A DNA stretch of 12,618 bases, taken from NCBI GenBank assembly GCA_910586875.1, contig CAJUJI010000082.1, forward strand, positions 1 to 12,618, in the 5' to 3' direction. Below, one piece after another: positions 1-6,146 of this stretch. The position numbers and the translations under genes are program-made. Under the pieces are notes generated by a model. It was not told the origin of the DNA. It searched no databases and was given only the letters and a program-made list of their open reading frames with translations. Numbering within the stretch: the first letter of the stretch is position 1; every line of letters starts with the position of its first letter. The stretch comes from an uncultured Anaerotruncus sp. Its GTDB lineage: Bacteria; Bacillota; Clostridia; Oscillospirales; Ruminococcaceae.

Positions 1-24
1 GAATATTTATGCGCTTTTAAGCAT

Positions 25-62
25 AAAAAAAGGAGCTGACAGAAAGTATACTTTCCGTCAGC
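25..62 (-). terminator. Intrinsic terminator, minus strand
   Basis: A 12 bp stem (35-46 with 51-62) encloses a TATA loop. Read as minus-strand RNA it is followed by UCC and seven U residues. The single imperfect position is G-U on the minus strand and A-C on the plus strand, so it is oriented to stop minus-strand transcription. It lies far beyond the purA terminator, which implies a separate minus-strand transcript or read-through from purA. Confidence 0.7.
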
Positions 63-300
63 CCTTCTGGCTTCTATCTTTTATATTCGCACGCTTTAGA
101 AAAAACTAAAGCACTTGTGAAAAATTTTTTTGGAGCCCACTGTAATGCCGTCAAAAATGCGCAAACAAGTAACGTTTTGTTTGGTGGTACGATAGCAAGG
201 GTGCTTTTTTTCTTGCAAAAAGCACCCCTCTTGTGGCCTCCAGCGTATGCTAGAGGCCACAATTCACCCCGAAAAATGCGCTCTTAGGAAAAGTCGCGTT
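25..300 (-). ncRNA. Candidate structured RNA or dispersed repeat, minus strand
   Basis: No convincing protein gene lies here, but the minus strand carries a run of hairpins: 231-262 (10 bp outer stem plus inner AGC/GCT), 199-227 (11 bp stem, 7-nt loop), 163-182 (6 bp), 93-112 (7 bp, A-rich loop) and the terminator at 25-62. Two stems contain a position that is an A-C mismatch when read as plus-strand RNA but a G-U pair as minus-strand RNA: position 41 opposite 56, and position 241 opposite 252. This suggests the minus strand is the transcribed one. A 62-codon open frame (262 to 74, TTG start) spans most of it and ends 12 nt before the terminator. It lacks a well-spaced ribosome binding site, and its product resembles no family I know. 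It may be an independent small RNA, a short peptide gene, or a copy of a dispersed intergenic repeat. The promoter is unclear; TTTACA-N17-TAAGAG near the first terminator is only a weak candidate. Confidence 0.35.
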
Positions 301-301
301 T

Positions 302-345
302 CGTGTAAAAATAAAAAGCCCTTGCGGGCTTTTTATTTTTACACG
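302..345. terminator. Bidirectional terminator downstream of purA
   Basis: A perfect 20 bp stem (302-321 with 326-345) closes on a 4-nt loop, TTGC on plus and GCAA on minus. The GC core GCCC/GGGC is flanked by A-rich and T-rich arms, so a U tract follows the core in both directions. The minus-strand loop GCAA is a GNRA tetraloop. It lies about 90 nt past the purA stop codon and is the obvious end of that transcript. Confidence 0.85.
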
Positions 346-346
346 A

Positions 347-391
347 CCAAAGGCGCCGCCTTTGGAAACCGCGATTTTTTAAAAAAAATCG
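347..391. repeat. Two further inverted repeats after purA
   Basis: 347-365 is a hairpin with an 8 bp stem (ccaaaggc / gcctttgg) and a GCC loop. 372-391 is a 9 bp AT-rich hairpin (cgatttttt / aaaaaatcg). Together with the terminator at 302-345 they form a compact cluster, and the flanks 294-302 and 365-374 are also complementary with one bulge. Function unknown; it may be transcript-end structure or part of an intergenic repeat. Confidence 0.6.
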
Positions 392-436
392 AGTAAAACT
401 TTTTGTTTGGACGGATTGAGAGATTTTGTCCTAGGG

Positions 437-1711
437 TTAGCGCTCCAAATTTTGATCGCGGGAGGGACCGACTCCCACCATCTTAATGGGGCAACCGCAG
501 ACCTCCTCCAGCTTTTCAATATAGCGCTTGCACGACTGCGGCAGCTCCTCATAGCTCTTGCAGGCGGACAGGTCACCTTCAAAGCCTTCGACCTCTTCAT
601 AAACCGGCTGGCACTCTGCAAGCTCCTCGATGGTCGGCGGGAAATCGCGGATAACGCTGCCATCCGCCTTTTGATAAGCAACGCAGATTTTCAGCTTGCC
701 CAAATTGCTCAGTGTATCAATTTTATTGATCGCAAGTCCGGTCAGCCCATTCACCCGCACCGAATGGCGCATAATCACCGAGTCAAACCAACCGCAGCGG
801 CGAGGCCGTCCGGTTACCGTTCCAAACTCATGCCCCAAATTTCGGATGGTATCGCCCATCTCATCAAACAGCTCGGTTGGGAACGGTCCGGCGCCCACAC
901 GAGTTGTATACGCCTTTGCTGCGCCGATGACCTCATCAATCATCGTCGGGCCGACCCCGCTGCCGACACAGACGCCACCGGAAAGCGGATGGGAGCTGGT
1001 GACAAACGGATAAGTACCAAAATCAATGTCCAAAAGCGTGCCCTGTGCCCCCTCAAACAAGACCTCTTTATCCGCCTTCACAGCCTCATAAGCGAGCACC
1101 GAAACGTCATCGATATACTTCTTGAGCCGCTGCCCATAAGCGGTGTACTGCTCGGTGATTGCATCCAGATCAAGCGGCTGCTCTTTATAAAAATCGGTCA
1201 GCATCCGGTTTTTGATACCGCCAGTAATCGCAATCTTTTCCTTGAGCACCTCGGGATGTACCAAATCATACATCCGGATGCCTGAGCGTTCCGCCTTATC
1301 CATATAGCATGGGCCAATTCCCTTTTTGGTGGTGCCGATTTCCGCCTTGCCGCGCATCTTCTCGCTCAGGCCATCCAGCTCCAGGTGCCATGGCATAATC
1401 ACATGCGCACGCGGGTCAATCCGCAGATTCTCGCAGGAGATGCCGCGCGCCTCTAGTCCATCGATCTCGCCTAGGATGCCCTGCGGATTGATGACCACCC
1501 CTGCGCCCAGCAAACACAGGGTATTTGGATAGAGAATCCCAGATGGGATCAACTGGAGCTTATACACCTGTCCATTATTTTCCACCGTATGACCGGCATT
1601 GTTGCCGCCCTGCGAGCGAACGACTACCTCTGCACGGGAAGCAAGAATATCGATAATTTTCCCCTTGCCCTCGTCGCCCCATTGTACGCCAACTACTACT
1701 CTAGCAGGCAT
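437..1711 (-). CDS. purA: Adenylosuccinate synthetase
   Basis: This cytosolic enzyme joins IMP and aspartate using GTP to give adenylosuccinate, the first committed step from IMP to AMP. The 424-residue protein has the full family length. The N-terminus carries the signature QWGDEGKGK (residues 10-18), the modified P-loop with the catalytic Asp, followed by GGNNAGHT (residues 35-42) with the catalytic His. Further on are TTKKGIGPCY, EGAQGTLLDIDFGTYPFVTSS and, near the C-terminus, GVGPSRDQ, all typical. An AGGAGG ribosome binding site precedes the ATG by about 8 nt. The gene stands alone, divergent from spoVAC, and is followed by a strong terminator. No purine riboswitch or other leader structure is evident in the 218-nt upstream region. 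Recognition is firm. Confidence 0.97.
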   Translation of the reverse strand: MPARVVVGVQWGDEGKGKIIDILASRAEVVVRSQGGNNAGHTVENNGQVYKLQLIPSGILYPNTLCLLGAGVVINPQGILGEIDGLEARGISCENLRIDPRAHVIMPWHLELDGLSEKMRGKAEIGTTKKGIGPCYMDKAERSGIRMYDLVHPEVLKEKIAITGGIKNRMLTDFYKEQPLDLDAITEQYTAYGQRLKKYIDDVSVLAYEAVKADKEVLFEGAQGTLLDIDFGTYPFVTSSHPLSGGVCVGSGVGPTMIDEVIGAAKAYTTRVGAGPFPTELFDEMGDTIRNLGHEFGTVTGRPRRCGWFDSVIMRHSVRVNGLTGLAINKIDTLSNLGKLKICVAYQKADGSVIRDFPPTIEELAECQPVYEEVEGFEGDLSACKSYEELPQSCKRYIEKLEEVCGCPIKMVGVGPSRDQNLER

Positions 1712-1745
1712 TTAGAAAACCTCCTATCAGTTAAAAAAATAAATT

Positions 1746-1773
1746 CATATAGCCAAGACACTTGACTATGCAA
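1746..1773 (-). promoter_or_regulatory. Possible purA promoter
   Basis: On the minus strand TTGCAT (1773-1768) is followed after 16 nt by TATATG (1751-1746), a plausible housekeeping-sigma promoter. The implied 5' leader is about 30 nt, ending in TAGGAGG before the purA ATG. The match is moderate and other AT-rich registers are possible. Confidence 0.35.
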
Positions 1774-1929
1774 TGTAACCCCAAATTTCCAAAAACGACT
1801 CTGCTTTTTAGAGTTGAAAAACCAGTAATAAGTATATCAAAATTTGTCAAAGATAGCAACCATTGAATAAAACTTCTTTTCGCGCAAACGCTATCAGCGA
1901 ACCATTTTCATTGAGGAAGGAGAGGTTTT

Positions 1930-2373
1930 ATGCAAATAACCCCTCAGGAATACGACCAACTGACCAAAAAGGCGTCTCCGCCTTCTCCGTCAGCAAAAAA
2001 TATCACGATGGCATTTCTAATCGGTGGAGGCATTTGCGCCTTGGGGCAGGTGTTCATTCTACTGTTCACCTATTGGGGACTGGAGCAGGAAACTGCCGCC
2101 ACCTGTGCCAGCATTGCGCTGGTTTTTCTATCGGTGCTGCTGACCGGACTGAATATCTACGACAATCTTGCAAAGGTTGCAGGTGCAGGCACCTTAGTGC
2201 CCATCACCGGCTTTGCAAATTCAATGGCCTCCGCAGCGCTCGATTTTAAATCGGAGGGATATATTCTGGGCCTAGGGGCAAAGATGTTCATAATTGCCGG
2301 GCCAGTCATTGTTTATGGGGTCAGCGCCAGCATTTTTTATGGGCTAATTATCTGGCTGCTGGGACTATATTAA
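1930..2373 (+). CDS. spoVAC: Stage V sporulation protein AC (dipicolinic acid channel subunit)
   Basis: SpoVAC is a multi-pass protein of the spore inner membrane that with other SpoVA proteins forms the channel carrying Ca-dipicolinic acid into the forespore and releasing it on germination. The 147-residue protein is close to the usual SpoVAC length of about 150. It begins with a short hydrophilic segment, then hydrophobic spans at about 26-48, 57-75 and 120-145. The segment LAKVAGAGTLVPITGFANSM (about residues 79-98) and the GGGICALGQ stretch near residue 32 are typical of the SpoVAC/SpoVAE family, and the latter recurs in the spoVAE product downstream. A GAGGAAGGAGAGG ribosome binding site precedes the ATG. 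It is first in a three-gene operon. In Bacillus this operon is read by forespore sigma G; I could not identify a convincing sigma-G promoter here. Confidence 0.95.
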   Translation: MQITPQEYDQLTKKASPPSPSAKNITMAFLIGGGICALGQVFILLFTYWGLEQETAATCASIALVFLSVLLTGLNIYDNLAKVAGAGTLVPITGFANSMASAALDFKSEGYILGLGAKMFIIAGPVIVYGVSASIFYGLIIWLLGLY

Positions 2374-2386
2374 AGGAGGACTTGCT

Positions 2387-3418
2387 ATGGCACATCGCAT
2401 TGGAGCGCACAGCATTCTGTTTGATCATCCGCTGAGCATTCCTGCCTCGGCGGCGGTAGGCTCCAAAAAAGAATCGGAGGGCCCGCTTGCACAGGCGTTT
2501 GACGTCATTAACCTCGACAGCTACTTTGGGCAGAAAAGCTGGGAAAAGGCCGAAAGTGAGCTGCAAACGATAGCGGTCAATACTGCGCTGCAAAAGGCAG
2601 GTTGGAAAAATACCGATGTAGACTGTGTTTTCGCGGGAGATTTGCTCAATCAATGCATCGGTTCCACCTATGGACTGCGCGCGCTTGGCATCCCCTTTGT
2701 CGGGCTATTTGGCGCCTGTTCCACCATGGCGGAGAGTTTGTGCGTCGCCTCCACCTTCTTGGACGCAGGTGCAATCCAAAAAGGGGTCGCCTGCACCTCC
2801 TCCCACTTCTGCACCGCAGAGCGTCAGTTCCGCTATCCGCTGGAATATGGTGGACAACGGCCTCCAACCGCCCAATGGACAGCGACCGCCTCGGGCGCTG
2901 CGCTGCTGGAGATGGGCGAAACACCGCCGTTTGTACGTGGGATTACCGTAGGCACCATCGAAGATTTGGGCATCACCGACGCCAACAATATGGGGGCAGC
3001 GATGGCACCGGCCGCAGCCGCAACCATCGGACGCTTTTTCCAGGACACAAAGACCAAACCAGAGCAGTTTGACCTCATCTTAACCGGCGATCTGGGCAAG
3101 GTTGGCAGCGCGTTGCTGCATGATCTGCTGCTGCGCGATAAAATCGATTTGGGCGACCGTCACAACGACTGCGGCCTGCTCCTCTACGATTCGGAAAAAC
3201 AGGATGTCCACGCGGGCGGAAGTGGTTGCGGCTGTGCAGCCTCGGTGCTTTGCGGGCACATCCTACCACAGCTGCGCAATGGGACGCTCTCGCATGTACT
3301 GTTTATTGCAACCGGTGCACTCATGAGCCCGACGGTTGTGCAGCAGGGAGAAAGTATCGCCTCCATCGCCCATCTGGTATATCTCTCCAATCTAAAAGAA
3401 GGGGGGCCTATCGCATGA
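2387..3418 (+). CDS. spoVAD: Stage V sporulation protein AD (dipicolinic acid-binding protein)
   Basis: SpoVAD is a thiolase-fold soluble partner of the SpoVA channel that binds dipicolinic acid and sits on the spore inner membrane. The 343-residue product has the standard length and the conserved opening in which family members run from a short N-terminal segment into a GPL motif (residues 32-34). It has the thiolase-like turn LFGACSTMAES around residues 107-117, with Cys111 at the position of the thiolase nucleophile, and TSSHFCTAERQFRYPLEYG. The ribosome binding site AAGGAGGA overlaps the spoVAC stop, leaving only 13 nt between genes, and the stop codon overlaps the spoVAE ATG as ATGA. This implies coupled translation. 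No broken motif was noticed. Confidence 0.96.
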   Translation: MAHRIGAHSILFDHPLSIPASAAVGSKKESEGPLAQAFDVINLDSYFGQKSWEKAESELQTIAVNTALQKAGWKNTDVDCVFAGDLLNQCIGSTYGLRALGIPFVGLFGACSTMAESLCVASTFLDAGAIQKGVACTSSHFCTAERQFRYPLEYGGQRPPTAQWTATASGAALLEMGETPPFVRGITVGTIEDLGITDANNMGAAMAPAAAATIGRFFQDTKTKPEQFDLILTGDLGKVGSALLHDLLLRDKIDLGDRHNDCGLLLYDSEKQDVHAGGSGCGCAASVLCGHILPQLRNGTLSHVLFIATGALMSPTVVQQGESIASIAHLVYLSNLKEGGPIA

Positions 3419-3783
3419 CCACATTCCTTGCATTGTTAAAAGCCTTTCTGGTCGGCGGAATTCTCTGCGCCATTGGGCAGGTGTTCATCGACTACACCAA
3501 ACTGACCCCCGCGCGCATTCTGACCGCTTATGTGGTGATCGGTGTTGTATTGGGCGGCATTGGGCTGTATCCAAAGCTGATTGAGTTTGCAGGTGCAGGT
3601 GCATCGGTGCCGCTGTTTGGGTTTGGTAGCGCGCTTGCAAAGGGCGTGCGTGAGGCGGTTGCAGAAAAAGGGCTGCTTGGCGTACTCACCGGCGGCTTTA
3701 CCGCATGTGCAGCAGGGATCGCCGCCGCACTGGTGTTCTCGCTGATTGCCGCATTGGTTGGCAAACCAAAAGAAAAAAGCTGA
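3415..3783 (+). CDS. spoVAE: Stage V sporulation protein AE (SpoVAEb type)
   Basis: This 122-residue membrane protein is the third component of the minimal SpoVA channel set found in Clostridia. It has hydrophobic spans near residues 5-23, 34-50 and 95-115. It shares with SpoVAC the segments GGILCAIGQVFIDY and FAGAGASVPLFGFGSALAKG (about residues 59-78). The start chosen is the ATG at 3415, which overlaps the spoVAD stop by four bases (ATGA). A longer reading of the same frame would begin deep inside spoVAD and has no support. The gene ends 10 nt before a shared intrinsic terminator, so the operon consists of AC, AD and AE only, without AA, AB or AF neighbours. Confidence 0.95.
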   Translation: MTTFLALLKAFLVGGILCAIGQVFIDYTKLTPARILTAYVVIGVVLGGIGLYPKLIEFAGAGASVPLFGFGSALAKGVREAVAEKGLLGVLTGGFTACAAGIAAALVFSLIAALVGKPKEKS

Positions 3784-3793
3784 GCACCCACAC

Positions 3794-3825
3794 AAAAAGA
3801 AAGTCCCTTGCGGGGCTTTCTTTTT
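3794..3825. terminator. Shared terminator between convergent operons
   Basis: A 14 bp stem (3794-3807 with 3812-3825, one T-G wobble) has a TTGC loop, a GC core and A/T tracts on both outer arms, so it works in either direction. It ends the spoVA transcript and the minus-strand CPBP-tadA-nitrilase transcript, whose last stop codon is only 5 nt away. The loop and GC core match the purA terminator. Confidence 0.85.
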
Positions 3826-3829
3826 ATTG

Positions 3830-4912
3830 TCATTCCGAAGCAGGTTCGCTTTCCGGCTGCTCCTGTTGTTCAATCATCGGCAGCTTGCCGCAATAACGAT
3901 AGCTGCGCAGGTAATCCCCTTGCAAGAACTTCCGGTTTGGCACAGACTGCAACCGCTCGGTTGGCAGCTTTGCAAGGCTGGTGCGCGCGGAAACAACCGC
4001 GGCGGTGGGCTGTTCGCAGGCAACAATCAGCCCATCCCCCTCCGAGGTGATCTCAAATGGCGCCAAAATCGAGGCTCGCACCTGTTTTGGCGCACCCTCC
4101 GCAGTGATACACGCATACGCAACATACACCCCATGCTCGTTTGCACGGCAGCGCAGCAGGTCATACTGCACCGGCTCCTGCCCCGACGGACAGGCGATAA
4201 TTTTCGCGCCGCGCGCCTTGGCAATCTGAAAGCACTCGAAATAGTAGGCGTCACTGGCAAGCACCATCGCGACCTTGCCCATCGGCGTTTCTACCACCTC
4301 GACCAACTCCGAAGGCGTTACGCCCAATTCCCGATCCAGCCCCAGCACATTGATTTTTTCCTGTGCACCTACCGGGTCTCCGTTTGCGTCAAACATTACA
4401 CAGCGGTGTGTAAACCGCTCCTCCTCCAAGAAGTAGGAGCTCCCTCCGACAACATATACATGCAGCAGCCTTGCAATTGTGCTGAAGGTGTACATATAAA
4501 GCTCATAAATCACATTATGAAAGGTCTCCTCCAGCGCCTCTGTCCGCACTGGATTCAGCAGCTCGCCGCGGCCGCTTTCGCTGTGCTTGTCCCGCACCCA
4601 GTTGAGCATCCAATTACAGGCGGGCAGCACTCCGCCCGCCAGCAGGCCGGTATACGCAGGAAATACGATCAGCTGTGCGCCTGCATCCACCGCCTGTTTT
4701 GCCAGGTCGTACATCTCGTCCGTGAACTCGCGCAGGCTTTTATACGGGTGTACCGTCAGCTGCACGCTGGCAATGCGCACCGCCTCTGGCGCAACATATT
4801 CCGCATTATGCCTTTCTGATTCGCCGCGCGCCTCCAACGCATGGGTAATTTTGGCCGGTGTAACCTGGAAGGAAGAGATCAGTGAGATTGTTTCCAGCAG
4901 AATATTCCACAT
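3830..4912 (-). CDS. Nitrilase-fold (carbon-nitrogen hydrolase) protein B, apparently catalytically dead
   Basis: Members of this superfamily hydrolyse amides or nitriles through a Glu-Lys-Cys triad. The 360-residue product shows the fold clearly: VRIASVQ strand (residues 45-51), GAQLIVFP (78-85), the lysine loop around K186 and GKVAMVLASDAYYFE (212-226) in the nucleophile-elbow position, with KARGAKIIACPSG following. By eye the triad is broken: the Glu expected after FP is A86 and the Cys expected two residues before D221 is A219, while K186 is kept. An unusual N-terminal extension of about 40 residues and an acidic C-terminal tail flank the domain. The ATG at 4912 overlaps the stop of the upstream paralogue (TAATG) and has GGGAGG 9 nt before it, so I prefer it to a TTG two codons upstream. 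Likely a pseudoenzyme or partner subunit; the substrate is unknown. Confidence 0.8.
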   Translation of the reverse strand: MWNILLETISLISSFQVTPAKITHALEARGESERHNAEYVAPEAVRIASVQLTVHPYKSLREFTDEMYDLAKQAVDAGAQLIVFPAYTGLLAGGVLPACNWMLNWVRDKHSESGRGELLNPVRTEALEETFHNVIYELYMYTFSTIARLLHVYVVGGSSYFLEEERFTHRCVMFDANGDPVGAQEKINVLGLDRELGVTPSELVEVVETPMGKVAMVLASDAYYFECFQIAKARGAKIIACPSGQEPVQYDLLRCRANEHGVYVAYACITAEGAPKQVRASILAPFEITSEGDGLIVACEQPTAAVVSARTSLAKLPTERLQSVPNRKFLQGDYLRSYRYCGKLPMIEQQEQPESEPASE

Positions 4913-5622
4913 TACCAACCGCCTCCCAATTCATCCGCATATTGCACCGCCAGTGCAGGGTTGATGCTCTCCATAAGCTGCAAGCCCTCCCGAATTTCGT
5001 CCAGCCGTTTCATATTCAGCCCAAAACGCACAGGATAAATTCCGGTGCGCTTGACCAGATAGCCGTCACGCGCACGTGTGACCGGCACCGGACAGGTGAC
5101 CGCCGCTCCACGGCTGGTGATGTTGACCACATAGACATTATTGCTCTGCGAGGCATTCCAGGCGGTTTCCAACAGCTGTTCCGGCGTATCAAACGCGGGA
5201 TCCAGCTGTTGCAGGGATAGGATGGTATCCGCCCCCTTGAGTGCGGCCGTGCGCATGGTTTGGGGATGGTAGATATCCTCATCCACGCAAAGATACAGAT
5301 TGCCCAGCTCGGTAGGAATTACCTGGACCTCATCCTCCGGCTCCAGATGGTTCGCCTGTGCAAGCGACAAATGCAGCGCTGCCTGACGGCAAATTGCCTT
5401 GCCGCGAGGATTAAATAAGCTCAAGCAGAGGTTATCGTCGTGCTCGATCATCCCACTGACCAGATAGGTTTTATTTTTCAGCGCATATTGTGAGCAGCGC
5501 ATCAGATACTTGAGCACCTCTGCATGTCCCGTATAAACATTCTCATCTGCAAACAATACCAAACTAGCGTCTGAAGATGGAGGCTGGAACGGTGTAACCA
5601 CTTCAACTATGTAATTTTCCAA
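4912..5622 (-). CDS. Nitrilase-fold (carbon-nitrogen hydrolase) protein A, catalytic lysine not evident
   Basis: This 236-residue protein is a second member of the nitrilase superfamily, directly upstream of and translationally coupled to protein B. Recognisable elements are SLVLFADENVYTG (20-32, E27 a candidate for the catalytic Glu), TYLVSGMIE (52-60), GNLYLCVDEDIYHPQ (107-121) with C112 at the nucleophile position, and ALKGADTIL (127-135). The usual K-x-H-L after strand four reads A82-L-H-L, so the catalytic Lys appears lost. The N-terminus is short and lacks the customary VRIAxxQ strand. I chose the TTG start because AGAAAGGAG sits 8 nt before it; earlier in-frame starts would run into tadA and encode sequence unlike the family. 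Overlap with tadA is thereby avoided (34-nt gap). The activity cannot be assigned. Confidence 0.75.
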   Translation of the reverse strand: MENYIVEVVTPFQPPSSDASLVLFADENVYTGHAEVLKYLMRCSQYALKNKTYLVSGMIEHDDNLCLSLFNPRGKAICRQAALHLSLAQANHLEPEDEVQVIPTELGNLYLCVDEDIYHPQTMRTAALKGADTILSLQQLDPAFDTPEQLLETAWNASQSNNVYVVNITSRGAAVTCPVPVTRARDGYLVKRTGIYPVRFGLNMKRLDEIREGLQLMESINPALAVQYADELGGGW

Positions 5623-5656
5623 AAGAGCGACTCCTTTCTGATCATCTATTTTCCTC

Positions 5657-6142
5657 TCAAACCAGGGGAACACGCTTGTCCGCGTTGCTTTTTCTGCGCT
5701 CCCGCAGCCGTTGGAAAAAGGCTGAAAGCAGCGCCGCACATTCCTGCGCGCGCACCCCTGCCACAATTTCCGGCTTATGATTAAACGGCAGCTCCTGGAA
5801 GCTGCTCACCGAACCAAAGCAGCCCGCTTTGGGGTCCGGTGCGCCATACACCACCCGTTTTATCCGGGCATTGATGATCGCGCCTGCGCACATAGGGCAG
5901 GGTTCCAGCGTCACAAACAGCTCGCAACGGTGCAGCCGCCAGCCACCCAGTCTCCGGCAGGCCATATCAATCGCTTCCAGCTCCGCATGGGCCAGCGCAT
6001 TTTTGCCGGTCTCCCGCCGGTTATAACCGGTGCCAACCACCGCGCCGTCACAGACCACCACCGCGCCGACCGGCACCTCTTCCCATTGCATCGCCTGCTG
6101 CGCCAGCTTTAGTGCCAGCCCCATATACTCCCAGTCCCCCAC
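5657..6142 (-). CDS. tadA: tRNA-specific adenosine deaminase
   Basis: TadA is the zinc-dependent deaminase that converts A34 of tRNA-Arg(ACG) to inosine, allowing decoding of CGN codons; it is essential in most bacteria. The 161-residue product carries the cytidine/deoxycytidylate deaminase signature: HAE at 52-54 (zinc-binding His, proton-shuttling Glu) and PCPMC at 81-85 (two zinc-binding Cys). The N-terminal helix region and VPVGAVVV are also typical, as is the C-terminal Arg-rich tail. The GTG start is supported by AAGGTGG about 7 nt upstream, and it places the gene just 4 nt after the CPBP stop. Longer readings would overlap CPBP and add residues unlike the family. It is second in a four-gene operon. 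Confidence 0.95.
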   Translation of the reverse strand: MGDWEYMGLALKLAQQAMQWEEVPVGAVVVCDGAVVGTGYNRRETGKNALAHAELEAIDMACRRLGGWRLHRCELFVTLEPCPMCAGAIINARIKRVVYGAPDPKAGCFGSVSSFQELPFNHKPEIVAGVRAQECAALLSAFFQRLRERRKSNADKRVPLV

Positions 6143-6146
6143 AGCT

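Noticed and set aside
407..1285. Long open frame of 292 codons on plus opposite purA
   Set aside because: It lies wholly antisense to a certain gene, has no recognisable domain or ribosome binding site, and reflects codon bias of purA.
1865..1893. Possible sigma-G promoter before spoVAC (GAATA, 17 nt, AACGCTA)
   Set aside because: The -35 is fair but the -10 fits the CATnnTA consensus at only three of five positions. A sigma-G promoter is expected from other spore formers, but this match is too weak to annotate.
1712..1929. Purine riboswitch or PurR-type control upstream of purA
   Set aside because: The leader is short and AT-rich, with no purine-riboswitch core or repeated PurBox visible.
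3746..4819. Long open frame of 357 codons on plus opposite nitrilase-fold protein B
   Set aside because: Antisense shadow of a gene with family motifs; its start lies inside spoVAE, it runs through the shared terminator, and its product shows no family features.
5622..5766. Longer N-terminus for nitrilase-fold protein A
   Set aside because: It would overlap the tadA 3' end, encodes residues unlike the family, and the TTG at 5622 has a well-placed AGAAAGGAG.
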